Source of the DNA: Teichococcus vastitatis
GTDB taxonomy: Bacteria; Pseudomonadota; Alphaproteobacteria; Acetobacterales; Acetobacteraceae
Reading direction: 5' to 3'
Assembly (NCBI RefSeq): GCF_003604215.1
Contig: NZ_QXGS01000001.1
Location: 434,001 to 498,000 of the forward strand
Length of the DNA stretch: 64,000 nt
Shown: in pieces, positions 54,525 to 63,653 of the stretch
Layout: each line of letters starts with the position of its first letter
Numbering within the stretch: the first letter of the stretch is position 1
Position numbers and translations under genes: made by a program
The notes under the pieces: model-generated
The model's input: only the letters and a program-made list of their open reading frames with translations
Told to the model about the DNA's origin: nothing
The model's database searches: none

Positions 54525-56081
54525 ATGCAAGGCCCCGTGCCCCCCTCGGCCGTCTCGGCCGGCCCTCCCGGCAGCCCACCCGACAGCGCCACCGCGCTGG
54601 ACGGCCCCCATGGCGTGCCCGCCACCGTCCCCAACGCCGCCGACCTGACCGAGGCGGTGCGCATGCTGAAGCGCGCTTCCGTGCTGGTGGTCGGCGATGC
54701 CATGCTGGACCGCTACGTCTATGGCCGCGTCAACCGCATCTCGCCGGAAGCCCCGGTACCGGTGCTGGCGGTGGAGCGAGAGGTGGCGATGCCCGGCGGC
54801 GCCGGCAATGTGGTGCGCAACCTGACGGCGCTGGGCGCCGCGGTGGCGTTTCTCTCTGTGGTGGGGGATGACCAGGCCGGCTCCGACCTGACCGGCCTGA
54901 TCGGCGGCCAGCCACGGGTCGAGCCCTGGCTGCTGGTGCAGGGCGGCCGCGCCACCACCACCAAGACCCGCTACATCGCCAGCGGCCAGCAATTGCTGCG
55001 CGCCGACCATGAGATCGCGCGCCCGATCCACCAGCGCCTGGCCGACCGGCTGGTGCGCATCGCCGCCGACACGGTGGCGGCGACCTCGGTGATGGTGCTG
55101 TCCGACTACCGCAAGGGCGTGCTGGCGGGCGACGTGCCGGAACGGCTGATCGCCGCCGCCAAGGCCGCCGGCCGGCGCGTGCTGGTGGATCCCAAGGGCG
55201 ATGATTACGGCCGTTACGCCGGCGCCGACGTGATCACCCCGAACCGCAACGAGTTGCGCCAGGCCACCGGCATGCCGGTGGACACGGAGGAGGAGATCGT
55301 CGCCGCCGCCAGCGCCCTGCGGGAGCGGCACGGCTTCGGCGCCGTGCTGGTGACCCGGTCCGAGGACGGCATGACGCTGCTGGAGGGCGACGTGGTCCAC
55401 CACATGCCGGCCGAGGCACCGGAAGTGCACGACGTGTCCGGCGCCGGGGACACCGTGGTCGCCGTGCTCGCCGCCGGCTATGCCGCCGGGCTGCCGCTGA
55501 CCACCGCTGCACGCCTGGCCAACATCGCCGGCGGCCTCGTGGTCGGCAAGGTCGGCACCGCTGTGGCGCGCGAGGACGACCTGATGGAGGCGCTGACGCC
55601 GGAGCGCGGCGCGCTGCGGAAGTTCATGCGCCGCGCCGCCGCCGCCGAGCAGGTGGAGCGCTGGCGCCAGCGCGGTTGGCGCATCGGCTTCACCAATGGC
55701 TGCTTCGACCTGCTGCATCCCGGCCATGTCCATCTGCTGGAACAGGCGCGCTCCTGGTGCGACCGGCTGGTGGTCGGGCTGAACGCGGATTCCTCGGTGA
55801 AGCGGCTGAAGGGTCCGACCCGTCCCGTGCAGCCCGAGGCGGCCCGCGCCGCCGTGCTGGGCTCGCTCGCCACCGTCGACCTCGTTACCCTGTTCGAGGA
55901 AGACACGCCGGTGGAGCTGATCAAGCTGCTGCGCCCGGAAGTGCTGGTAAAGGGCGCCGACTACACCGTGGAGCAGGTGGTCGGCGGCGAGCTGGTGCAG
56001 GATTGGGGCGGGGTGGTGCGGCTGGCTGAGCTGCTGCCGGGCAATTCCACCACCGCCACCGTGGCCCGCATCCGCGGCTGA
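54525..56081 (+). CDS. hldE: Bifunctional heptose 7-phosphate kinase/heptose 1-phosphate adenylyltransferase
   Basis: 518 residues. HldE makes ADP-heptose for lipopolysaccharide core synthesis. The PfkB-type kinase (about 50-365) shows VVGDAMLDRYVYG, PGGAGNVVRNLTALGA and the catalytic DVSGAGDTVVAVLA. The nucleotidyltransferase domain (about 385-518) has FTNGCFDLLHPGHVHLLEQA (cytidylyltransferase-like HxGH) and LVKGADYTVEQVVGG. The first 45 residues are Pro/Ser/Gly-rich and probably disordered. Start: ATG 54525, or the nearby GTG 54537. It follows the phosphatase gene after 76 bp and precedes the dGTPase gene by 17 bp. Confidence 0.95.
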   Translation: MQGPVPPSAVSAGPPGSPPDSATALDGPHGVPATVPNAADLTEAVRMLKRASVLVVGDAMLDRYVYGRVNRISPEAPVPVLAVEREVAMPGGAGNVVRNLTALGAAVAFLSVVGDDQAGSDLTGLIGGQPRVEPWLLVQGGRATTTKTRYIASGQQLLRADHEIARPIHQRLADRLVRIAADTVAATSVMVLSDYRKGVLAGDVPERLIAAAKAAGRRVLVDPKGDDYGRYAGADVITPNRNELRQATGMPVDTEEEIVAAASALRERHGFGAVLVTRSEDGMTLLEGDVVHHMPAEAPEVHDVSGAGDTVVAVLAAGYAAGLPLTTAARLANIAGGLVVGKVGTAVAREDDLMEALTPERGALRKFMRRAAAAEQVERWRQRGWRIGFTNGCFDLLHPGHVHLLEQARSWCDRLVVGLNADSSVKRLKGPTRPVQPEAARAAVLGSLATVDLVTLFEEDTPVELIKLLRPEVLVKGADYTVEQVVGGELVQDWGGVVRLAELLPGNSTTATVARIRG

Positions 56082-56098
56082 CGGCGGGAGGCCGGGCG

Positions 56099-57409
56099 AT
56101 GGATTGGGCGGCGCTGTTCAACACCGGCCGGTTCCCCGCCTCCCCGCCGCGCCAGACACCGACCCGCAACCCGTTCCAGATCGACCAGGACCGCATCGTC
56201 TTCTCCCGCCCGTTCCGGCGGCTGCAGCAGAAGACCCAGGTGCACCCGATGGTCACCAACGCCCATGTGCGCAACCGGCTGGTCCATACGCTGGAGGTGG
56301 CCTCGGTCGGCCGCTCTATCGGCTTCGCCGTCGGCTCCGAGCTGCGCGGCGAGCTGACGCAGGCCGGACACACGCCGGACGACCTCGGCTATCTGGTGCA
56401 GGCCACCTGCCTGGCGCATGACATCGGCAACCCGCCCTTCGGCCATGCCGGCGAGGAGGTAATCGCCGACTACATGGCCGAATGGCTGGACACGGTGGGC
56501 CGGCGCAGCGGGTTGCTGCTGGATCAGGACCTGCGCTTCTTCGACGGCAATGCCCAGGGCTTCCGCATCCTGACCCGCGCCGACGGCTATCGCGAGCGGA
56601 GCGGGCTGAAGCTGACCATGGCCAGCCTCGGTGCCTGCATCAAATACCCTTGGGGCGCGGCCGATCTGCGTTCGGCCAAGCGCGGCCGCGCGGGCGTGAA
56701 GTTCAACTGCTTCGACACGGAAGCGGAAGCCTACATCACCGTGGCCGCCGCCTGCGGCCTTTCGGGCCCCCTGCCCCGGCATCCGGCGGTGTGGCTGATG
56801 GAGGCGGCGGACGACATCACCTACGGCCTCGCCGATCTCGAGGACGCGGTGGAATTGCGCATCACCCCTTACGAGACGGCGGAGGCACTGCTGCTACCGC
56901 TCGCCGCCGTGGACCGGGCGCGGCTCGCCGAGGAGGACAACGTGCCGCAGAAGCTGGCGCTGCTGCGCTCGCAGGCGGCGGGGCGGCTGATCGGCGCGGT
57001 GAAGGACGCCTTCTGCGCCCACCACGCGGCCATCCTGGCCGGCGCCATGCCGCTGCGCACCGGCCTGATCGACCTGATCGACCCGACGCTGCGCGCCCCC
57101 TTCACGATGCTGCAGAACAGCAACAGCGACACGCTCTATACCCATCCCAGCAAGGCCGAGTTCGAGATCGGCGCGCGCGACGTGCTGGACAAGACGCTGA
57201 CGGTGTTTCTGGAAGCCTGCCTGTCCTTCCACACCCTGCCGGAGGACCGGCAGCCGCTGCGTCCGCGACAGGCCCTGGCGCTGATGCAGGACTACCACCC
57301 GAAACGCGGCTTCTCATCCAGCGAGACGCTGCGCTGCGCCATCGACTTCGTGGCCGGCATGACCGACCACTACGCTTCCACCCTGGCGGCGCGGCTGCGC
57401 GGCCTCTGA
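56099..57409 (+). CDS. dgt: Deoxyguanosinetriphosphate triphosphohydrolase-like (dGTPase)
   Basis: 436 residues. The HD domain motifs are FSRPFRRLQQKTQVH, NRLVHTLEVASVGRSIG and ATCLAHDIGNPPFGHAGE, whose His and Asp residues hold the metal. The enzyme removes triphosphate from dNTPs, in alphaproteobacteria often in a regulated tetramer. GEEVIADYM and MEAADDITYGLADLEDAVE complete the family. A GGGAGG tract precedes the ATG at 56099. It converges on the small secreted repeat protein gene. Confidence 0.95.
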   Translation: MDWAALFNTGRFPASPPRQTPTRNPFQIDQDRIVFSRPFRRLQQKTQVHPMVTNAHVRNRLVHTLEVASVGRSIGFAVGSELRGELTQAGHTPDDLGYLVQATCLAHDIGNPPFGHAGEEVIADYMAEWLDTVGRRSGLLLDQDLRFFDGNAQGFRILTRADGYRERSGLKLTMASLGACIKYPWGAADLRSAKRGRAGVKFNCFDTEAEAYITVAAACGLSGPLPRHPAVWLMEAADDITYGLADLEDAVELRITPYETAEALLLPLAAVDRARLAEEDNVPQKLALLRSQAAGRLIGAVKDAFCAHHAAILAGAMPLRTGLIDLIDPTLRAPFTMLQNSNSDTLYTHPSKAEFEIGARDVLDKTLTVFLEACLSFHTLPEDRQPLRPRQALALMQDYHPKRGFSSSETLRCAIDFVAGMTDHYASTLAARLRGL

Positions 57410-57418
57410 GGCGCCCGT

Positions 57419-57438
57419 CTGCCGGGGAAGCCCGGCAG
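57419..57438. terminator. Hairpin between dgt and the repeat-protein gene
   Basis: CTGCCGGG (57419-57426) and CCCGGCAG (57431-57438) form a perfect 8-bp stem with loop GAAG. It sits between two convergent genes and could serve both. No T tract is present in either direction. Confidence 0.4.
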
Positions 57439-57450
57439 GCGCGTCCCGCC

Positions 57451-57960
57451 TCAGCGCGAGGGCGTGCCGCCGCCCATGCCGGTGCGGCTCGGGTCGTTGT
57501 TGCGCTCGGCCGCGCCGGTGCCGGGCGCCACCGTGTTCGGCGCGGTGGGTGGCGACGGCGAGGCGGCCGGCGGCGTGGCGGAGTTGCCCTCGTTCTGCGG
57601 GTAGGCGCCGGACGCGTTGGTACCCGCCGCGCGGTCCAGGGCACGGGTCGCTGCCGTGCCGGGCGGGTTCGCGGGCGTGCCGTCGGACTGGGTCGGATAG
57701 GTGCCGGAGGTGTTGGTGCCGGCGGCGCGATCCAGCGCGCGGGTCGCCGAATTGTTCTGCAGCGTTTGTTCCCCGTTGCCGGCGCCAGTGCCGGTATCGG
57801 GGGCGTTCTGCGCGCGGGGCGTCGGCGTGGTGCTCCCGCCGCCGGAGGATTGCGCATGGGCCGGCGGCGCCAGCGCGGCGCCGCAAAGGCCGATCAGCCC
57901 GGCCGCCGCCAGCGGCAGCAACAGGCGGGACGCGGAAGGCAGGGTCACGGCTCGGGCCAT
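57451..57960 (-). CDS. Small secreted Thr/Ala/Gly-rich repeat protein
   Basis: 169 residues. A signal peptide (1-36, ending PAHAQ) precedes a low-complexity Ala/Thr/Gly/Pro/Asn-rich body without cysteines. Two near-identical 18-residue units, ATRALDRAAGTNTSGTYP and ATRALDRAAGTNASGAYP (72-89 and 104-121), are spaced 32 residues apart. I recognise no family. AAAGGAG lies 7 bases before the ATG at 57960, a strong start. Codon use is genome-like. A surface or cell-envelope role is only a guess. Confidence 0.7.
   Translation of the reverse strand: MARAVTLPSASRLLLPLAAAGLIGLCGAALAPPAHAQSSGGGSTTPTPRAQNAPDTGTGAGNGEQTLQNNSATRALDRAAGTNTSGTYPTQSDGTPANPPGTAATRALDRAAGTNASGAYPQNEGNSATPPAASPSPPTAPNTVAPGTGAAERNNDPSRTGMGGGTPSR
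57598..57747 (-). repeat. Two 54-bp coding repeats, period 96 bp
   Basis: The DNA encoding residues 72-89 (57694-57747) and 104-121 (57598-57651) of the secreted protein encodes almost the same 18 amino acids, with synonymous and two amino-acid changes. This shows an internal duplication that has been kept at the protein level. Confidence 0.7.
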
Positions 57961-58164
57961 GCGGGAACTCCTTTCGTCTCCGGCGCCTGCGCGCCGGTTG
58001 AACACGATGAACGGCGCGACCACCCTAGCGGTTGCGGTAGCCGGGCGCTGCGCCGCTCCTCGCGCATGCCTTTGACCCCGCTGCGCCTTTGCGTCACTGT
58101 CACGGCTTCCGTCGAACCCGCGCGACAGGCGCGCGGGACGCGGTGCCTGCGGAGAAGTGTTCGC

Positions 58165-59367
58165 GTGATCCCCGCCCTGATGCCGACCTACAACCGCGCC
58201 GACCTCGCCTTTGAGCGGGGCGAGGGCGCTTGGCTGTGGACGACGGACGGGCGACGATTCCTGGATTTCGGCTCCGGCATCGCCACCACCTCGATCGGCC
58301 ATGCCCACCCGCATCTGGTGCAGGCCATCCAGGAGCAGGCGGCCAAGGTGATGCACACCTCCAACCTGTATCGCGTGCCGCAGGCCGAGCGCCTGGCCGC
58401 GCGACTGGTGGAAACGTCCTTTGCCGACAGCGTGTTCTTCTGCAACTCGGGCGCCGAGGCGAACGAGGGCATGATGAAGGCGGTCCGCAAGTACCACGCG
58501 GAGAACGGCCATCCGGAAAAGTTCGGCTTCCTCTGCTTCGAGGGCGCCTTCCATGGCCGTACCCTCGCGACGCTGGCCGCCACCGGCAACCCGAAATACT
58601 TGGCCGGCTTCGGCCCGGTGGTGGAGGGCTACAGGCACCTGCCCTTCGGCAACATGAACGCGGTGCGGGACGCCATCGACGGCTCCACCGCCGCCATCAT
58701 GATCGAGCCGATCCAGGGCGAGGGCGGCGTCCGCCCGGCCGATCTGCGCTTCCTGCAGGAGCTGCGCGCCGTGTGCGACGAGTACGGCATCCTGCTGGCG
58801 CTGGACGAGGTGCAGACCGGCATGGGCCGCTCCGGCAAGCTGTGGGCGCATCAATGGGCCGGGATCGAGCCGGACGTGATGTCCTCGGCCAAGGGCATCG
58901 GCGGCGGCTTTCCGCTCGGCGCCATCCTGGCCAAGGAGAAGGTGGCGAAATACCTCGTGCCCGGTACGCACGGCACCACCTATGGCGGCAACCCGCTGGC
59001 CTGCGCGGCCGGCAACGCCGTGCTGGACGTGATCCTGGCTTCCGGCTTCCTGGATCAGGTGGACCGCGTCGCCCGCCACCTGTGGCGCGGCATGGAGGAG
59101 CTGGCGCGCAAGCACCCGCACGTCGCCACCGGCGTGCGCGGCGCCGGCCTGCTGGTCGGGCTGCAGCTGGCGCCTGACGTGCTGAACGGCGACATGCAGG
59201 CGGCGGCGGCCGAGGAAGGGCTGCTCACCGTCGCGGCCGGGCAGAACGTGCTGCGCGTGGCGCCGCCGCTGATCGTCACCGAGGACGAGGTCGACCAGGC
59301 GCTCGCCATGCTGGAACGCGCCGCGCGGCGCATGACGCTGGCGGCCGCCCAGGCCGACGCGCAGTGA
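58165..59367 (+). CDS. argD: Acetylornithine aminotransferase
   Basis: 400 residues. A PLP-dependent class III aminotransferase that makes N-acetylornithine, and possibly also acts in lysine synthesis. [53 protein letters not shown] and [14 protein letters not shown] (PLP lysine) are diagnostic. The start is GTG 58165 (MIPALMP), with GGAGAA 8 bases upstream; an ATG at 58180 is less likely. Its TGA overlaps the argF GTG start by 4 bp. Confidence 0.96.
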   Translation: MIPALMPTYNRADLAFERGEGAWLWTTDGRRFLDFGSGIATTSIGHAHPHLVQAIQEQAAKVMHTSNLYRVPQAERLAARLVETSFADSVFFCNSGAEANEGMMKAVRKYHAENGHPEKFGFLCFEGAFHGRTLATLAATGNPKYLAGFGPVVEGYRHLPFGNMNAVRDAIDGSTAAIMIEPIQGEGGVRPADLRFLQELRAVCDEYGILLALDEVQTGMGRSGKLWAHQWAGIEPDVMSSAKGIGGGFPLGAILAKEKVAKYLVPGTHGTTYGGNPLACAAGNAVLDVILASGFLDQVDRVARHLWRGMEELARKHPHVATGVRGAGLLVGLQLAPDVLNGDMQAAAAEEGLLTVAAGQNVLRVAPPLIVTEDEVDQALAMLERAARRMTLAAAQADAQ

Positions 59368-60314
59368 GCGCGGCGCTGAAGACGGCGGAGGGGGGGACCA
59401 CCTCCCCCCGCCATTTCCTGGAACTGTCGGATTTCGACACGCCGACGCTGCGCCGCATGCTCGACCTCGCGGTGCGCGCCAAGTCCGGGCAGATGAAGGA
59501 CAAGCCGCTTGCCGGCAAGACGGTGGGGCTGATCTTCGAGAAGCCGTCCACCCGCACCCGTGTTTCCTTCGAGGTCGGCGTGCACCAGCTGGGCGGACAC
59601 CCGATCATGCTGTCCGCCCGGGAGATGCAGCTGGGCCGCGGTGAAAGCGTGGCCGACACGGCGCGCGTGCTGTCCCGCTACGTGGACGCCATCATGCTGC
59701 GTACCGACAGCGTGGCCAAGCTGCGCGAGCTGGCGCAGCATGCCACGGTGCCGGTGATCAACGGCCTCACCGACGTGTCCCATCCCTGTCAGCTGATGGC
59801 CGATGTGCTGACCTTCGAGGAACATCGCGGCCCGATCGCTGGCCAGGTGATCGCCTGGACCGGCGACGGCAACAACGTCGCGCAATCCTTTATCCAGGCG
59901 GCGGCGCGCTTCAACTTCACCCTGCGCCTCGCCACGCCGCCCGAACTGGCGCCGCCGGCCCAGCTGATCGACTGGGCGCGGCGGGAAGGTGCCGCGATCG
60001 AGCTGACCGCCGACCCCGTGGCCGCCGTGAGGGGCGCCGCCTGCGTGGTTACGGACACCTGGGTCAGCATGTCGGACGAGAAGGATGACGGGCCCACCGC
60101 CCGCCACAACCAGCTTGCCCCCTACCAGCTGAACGAGGCGCTGCTGGCACACGCCGCACCGGATGCCCTGGTGATGCACTGCCTGCCGGCGCATCGCGGC
60201 GAGGAGATCACCGAGGCGGTGATCGAGGGCCCGCAATCCGTGGTGTTCGACGAGGCGGAGAACCGGCTGCACGCGCAGAAGGGCGTGCTGCTCTGGGCGC
60301 TCGCGGGACTATAG
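59364..60314 (+). CDS. argF: Ornithine carbamoyltransferase
   Basis: 316 residues. It joins carbamoyl phosphate and ornithine to citrulline. Carbamoyl-phosphate site STRTR, DVSHPCQ and the ornithine site [10 protein letters not shown] are present, with [18 protein letters not shown]. The start is GTG 59364, overlapping the argD stop (GTGA). Length and motifs are standard. hslO, which often follows argF in alphaproteobacteria, lies 1.5 kb further on, separated by a hydroxylase gene. Confidence 0.97.
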   Translation: MSAALKTAEGGTTSPRHFLELSDFDTPTLRRMLDLAVRAKSGQMKDKPLAGKTVGLIFEKPSTRTRVSFEVGVHQLGGHPIMLSAREMQLGRGESVADTARVLSRYVDAIMLRTDSVAKLRELAQHATVPVINGLTDVSHPCQLMADVLTFEEHRGPIAGQVIAWTGDGNNVAQSFIQAAARFNFTLRLATPPELAPPAQLIDWARREGAAIELTADPVAAVRGAACVVTDTWVSMSDEKDDGPTARHNQLAPYQLNEALLAHAAPDALVMHCLPAHRGEEITEAVIEGPQSVVFDEAENRLHAQKGVLLWALAGL

Positions 60315-60551
60315 GACGACCGCCGGGCTTCGAACCGGCAAACGCCTGACCGGCACCCGGGCCTCCACCCAGGTCCGGCGCCCGCGCTGGCGTTCCGGCG
60401 CCGGGGACGCGGGCCCTGCCCGACCGCACCAGCGAGCGGCTGGATCCGCGCCCCATTCGCCGATTATGCCTTGCCCCGGCGGCACTCCTCCTCAGCTATG
60501 CAGAGGGCGGCGCTGCCGCCGGATCGAGACGGGAACAGAAAGGCGAGGCAG

Positions 60552-61727
60552 ATGCAGCGATGCGACGTGGCGGTGATCGGCGGCGGGCCGACAGGCCTGG
60601 CCTTCGCGGCGGCCCTGGCGGAGAGCGGCCTCGGCATCGAGGTGCTGGAGCGCCAACCGGAATCGGCACTGGCCTCGCCCGGCTTCGACGGCCGCGAGAT
60701 CGCGCTCACCCACAGCTCGCAGGCGCTGCTCCGCCAGCTGGGCGCCTGGCCGCACATTCCGGCGGATTCGATCTCCCCGCTGGTGGAGGCACGGGTGCTA
60801 AATGGCGGCTCCGGCTATGCGCTGCGCTTTGACACCGCGGAGCGGTCCGAGCCTGAACTGGGCAAGCTGGTGTCCAACCACGCCATCCGGCGGGCGCTGT
60901 ACGAGATCGCCTCGCGGGCCGCCGGGGTCACCCTGCGCACCGGCACTGCCGTATCCGGCATCCGTACCGATGTGGAAGGCGTCACCATCACCCTTGCCAA
61001 TGGCGACGTCCTGCAGGCCGGTCTGGTGGTGGCGGCGGACAGCCGTTTCTCGGCGGCGCGGGAGATGCTGGGCATTCCGGCCGAGCGCCGCGATTTCGGC
61101 AAGCGCATGATGGTGTGCCGGCTGAGCCACGCGGCGCCGCACCACGGCGTCGCCACCGAATGGTTCGACTATGGCCAGACCATCGCCATGCTGCCGCTGA
61201 ACAATAATTGCTCCTCCGCCGTGCTGACCCTCGACCCAGAGGATGCGGCCCGGCTGGAGCGGATGCCGGAAGCCGAGTTCGGCCCCGAGGTGGCGCGCCG
61301 CTACCGCCAGCGCCTCGGTGCCATGGAGCTGGTCAGCACCCGCCACACCTATCCCCTGGTCACCACCTATGCCGGGCGCTTCGCCACCACCCGGGCGGCG
61401 TTGCTGGGCGATGCGGCGGTGGGCATGCATCCCGTCACGGCGCATGGCTTCAACTTCGGCCTGCGCGGCGCCGCGGCCCTGGCGCGCGAGATCCGCGCCG
61501 CGCTGGCCGCCGGCCGGAACTTCGCGGGCCCCGACGTGCTGCGCCGCTACGCCACCGCGCACCGCCTGGCGACTCGGCCGCTCTACCTCGCCACCAACGC
61601 CACGGCCGTGATCTATGGCGAGGCATCGCGCCCCGCCCGGCTGTTGCGTGACGCGGCGCTGCGGCTCGGCAATCATCTGGCGCCAGTGCGCCGGAGGATC
61701 GTGGCCGGGCTGATGGAAGCGCCCTGA
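60552..61727 (+). CDS. ubiM: UbiM-like FAD-dependent ubiquinone-biosynthesis hydroxylase
   Basis: 391 residues. A PHBH-fold flavoprotein monooxygenase of the UbiH/UbiF/Coq6 group: FAD GxGxxG as VAVIGGGPTGLAFAAALAE (4-22), FDGREIALTHSSQALLRQLG, and GDAAVGMHPVTAHGFNFGLR, the DG-type second FAD motif. It probably hydroxylates a ubiquinone precursor. FDGREIALTH together with SPLVEARVLNG suggests UbiM rather than UbiH or UbiF, but the subclass is tentative. AAGG lies about 8 bases before the ATG at 60552. It interrupts argF and hslO. Confidence 0.82.
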   Translation: MQRCDVAVIGGGPTGLAFAAALAESGLGIEVLERQPESALASPGFDGREIALTHSSQALLRQLGAWPHIPADSISPLVEARVLNGGSGYALRFDTAERSEPELGKLVSNHAIRRALYEIASRAAGVTLRTGTAVSGIRTDVEGVTITLANGDVLQAGLVVAADSRFSAAREMLGIPAERRDFGKRMMVCRLSHAAPHHGVATEWFDYGQTIAMLPLNNNCSSAVLTLDPEDAARLERMPEAEFGPEVARRYRQRLGAMELVSTRHTYPLVTTYAGRFATTRAALLGDAAVGMHPVTAHGFNFGLRGAAALAREIRAALAAGRNFAGPDVLRRYATAHRLATRPLYLATNATAVIYGEASRPARLLRDAALRLGNHLAPVRRRIVAGLMEAP

Positions 61728-61856
61728 CCGGCGCCCAGCCCAGCCCAGCCCCGGCGGCGCGGCGAGCCGATCCAGCGCGCAAGGTCGCATCGCCGCCGCT
61801 GCCGCCCTATCTATGCTGGCGAGACCTTTCGTTCCCCTGCAAGAGTTCCCCCCTGC

Positions 61857-62813
61857 GTGACCGATCCGACCGAGCCTTCCGCCACCCCCGACATCCTGAA
61901 CCACGACCGTCCGCCGGTGCCACAGATCACCGCGCCGCGCGGCGTGCAGCCCTTTCACCTGGAAAACAGGCCGGTGCGCGGCCGGCTGGTGCGGCTCGGC
62001 CCGCTTGCCGACGCGCTGCTGACCCGGCATGACAACCCGGCGGCGGTGACGGCGCTGCTCGGCCAGGCGCTGGCCCTGGCGGCGGGCCTGTCCACCGCGC
62101 TGAAGTTCCAGGGCAGCTTCAGCCTTCAGGCCAAAGGCGACGGCGCCATCGGCATGCTGCTGGCCGACTGCACGGAAGCCGGCGCGTTGCGCGGTTATGC
62201 CCGCGCCGATGCCGCGCGCCTGCCCGAAGGCCCTGCCCCGGCCGCCGACGCGCTGCTGGGCAAGGGCTACCTGGCCTTCACCGTGGATCAGGGCGCCGAG
62301 ATGGAGCGCTATCAGGGCATCGTCGCCATCGAGGGCGAAACCCTGGCGGAGATGACGGGGCACTATTTCGCCACCTCCGAGCAGCTGGCCAGCCGCGTCT
62401 GGCTGGCCGCGGCGCCGACGACGGCTGGCTGGCGCGCCGCGGCGCTGATCCTGGAGCGCGTCGCCGGCGAGGGTGGCATCGGTGCGGAGATGAGCGAGGC
62501 GGCGCAGGAAGATGCCTGGGAGACCGCCCTGGCGCTCGCCGCCACCATCACCCAGGCCGAGCTGCTGGATGACGCCCTGCTACCCGAGCGCCTGCTGCAC
62601 CGGCTGTTCCACGCGGAGGGGCTGGCCCTCGCCCGGCCACGGCCGCTGTCCTATGGCTGCCGCTGCTCCCGCGCGCGGCTCGCGGGCGTGTTGTCCGGCT
62701 TCGGCACCGGGGACCTCGACCACATGGCCGAGAACGGCACCATCACGATGACCTGCGAATTCTGCAACATCGACTTCCACTTCGACCGGGCCGAGGTGCA
62801 GGCCGCCGGCTAG
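61857..62813 (+). CDS. hslO: Redox-regulated chaperone Hsp33
   Basis: 318 residues. The N-terminal substrate-binding domain carries RGRLVRLGPLADALL and TALKFQGSFSLQAKGDGAIGMLLADC. The zinc-switch Cys are CRC (in SYGCRCSR) and CEFC (in MTCEFCNIDF), the C-x-C and C-x-x-C set that unfolds on oxidation. It holds unfolded proteins during oxidative stress. The start is GTG 61857. It is on the same strand as argD-argF. Confidence 0.95.
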   Translation: MTDPTEPSATPDILNHDRPPVPQITAPRGVQPFHLENRPVRGRLVRLGPLADALLTRHDNPAAVTALLGQALALAAGLSTALKFQGSFSLQAKGDGAIGMLLADCTEAGALRGYARADAARLPEGPAPAADALLGKGYLAFTVDQGAEMERYQGIVAIEGETLAEMTGHYFATSEQLASRVWLAAAPTTAGWRAAALILERVAGEGGIGAEMSEAAQEDAWETALALAATITQAELLDDALLPERLLHRLFHAEGLALARPRPLSYGCRCSRARLAGVLSGFGTGDLDHMAENGTITMTCEFCNIDFHFDRAEVQAAG

Positions 62814-63007
62814 GCGCCGGGACCCGCCGGCCGGGATGATTCCACCGTGGCAGGCCCGGGCCGGGCGATCTAGGCCTTGCTCCCGGCTGCCGCGGCGCGG
62901 AAAAGGAAGCTGAGACACCGCATTGTTCGCGACCTGCTTGCCCTGCCCGCCGAATGCGACGGGCCGGGTCAGCCGGTTTCCTCGCGCCATGGGAGATCGC
63001 AAGCCAG

Positions 63008-63649
63008 ATGACGCTGCCGCGCCGCCCCCTGCTCACCGCCGCCCTCGGGCTCCCTTCCCTTGCGCTGGCGGCCTGTGCCGGCGGCGATGCCCAGCCACGG
63101 CTGCAGCCGCCGCCGGGCTATGGCTTCCTGACGCCGCTGCGGTTGAACGTGCTGGAGGTCGAGGTGCTGGAGCCGCCGCCGGGCCTCGGCTTCCGCATCG
63201 ACCCGCCGGCGCCCCTGTCGCCGCTGGTCCAGGCGCTGCGCATGGGGCGGGAACGCCTGGTCGCCGTCGGCACCACCGGCCGCGCCCGCTTCATGGTGGA
63301 CAACGCCACCCTGACGCGGGAACTGGCGCAGCCCGGCGGCCTGTTTTCCCAGCGTACCGAGCGCCTGACCGTGGTGGTCCGCGTCCGCGTCGAGGTACTG
63401 GACAATGAGGGCCGCCGCGTCGGCTTCGCCGAAGCCGAGGCGCGCCGCACCGCCACCACCATCGACGAGGGGGAGGCCGGGCGCGCCCGTGCCGCCGACA
63501 CCATCGTGCGCCAGGCGATGGACGATCTGAACGTGGAATTCGAATTCCAGCTGCGCCGCAACCTGCGCGACTGGCTGATGCTGGGCGATCCCACGGCGCC
63601 GCTGCCGGCGCCGCTGGAGCAGGAAAGCCTGCGCCCGGCCGGGAGCTGA
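63008..63649 (+). CDS. Conserved hypothetical lipoprotein
   Basis: 213 residues. The signal has a lipobox LALAACAGG (Cys near residue 23), so it is a lipid-anchored envelope protein. The rest is an alpha/beta domain rich in valine and arginine, with RLTVVVRVRVEVLDNEGRRVGFAEAEARRT and a Thr/Arg-rich C-terminus. I cannot name the family with confidence. The ATG at 63008 directly starts the signal. The RidA gene follows after 4 bp. Confidence 0.75.
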   Translation: MTLPRRPLLTAALGLPSLALAACAGGDAQPRLQPPPGYGFLTPLRLNVLEVEVLEPPPGLGFRIDPPAPLSPLVQALRMGRERLVAVGTTGRARFMVDNATLTRELAQPGGLFSQRTERLTVVVRVRVEVLDNEGRRVGFAEAEARRTATTIDEGEAGRARAADTIVRQAMDDLNVEFEFQLRRNLRDWLMLGDPTAPLPAPLEQESLRPAGS

Positions 63650-63653
63650 GCGG

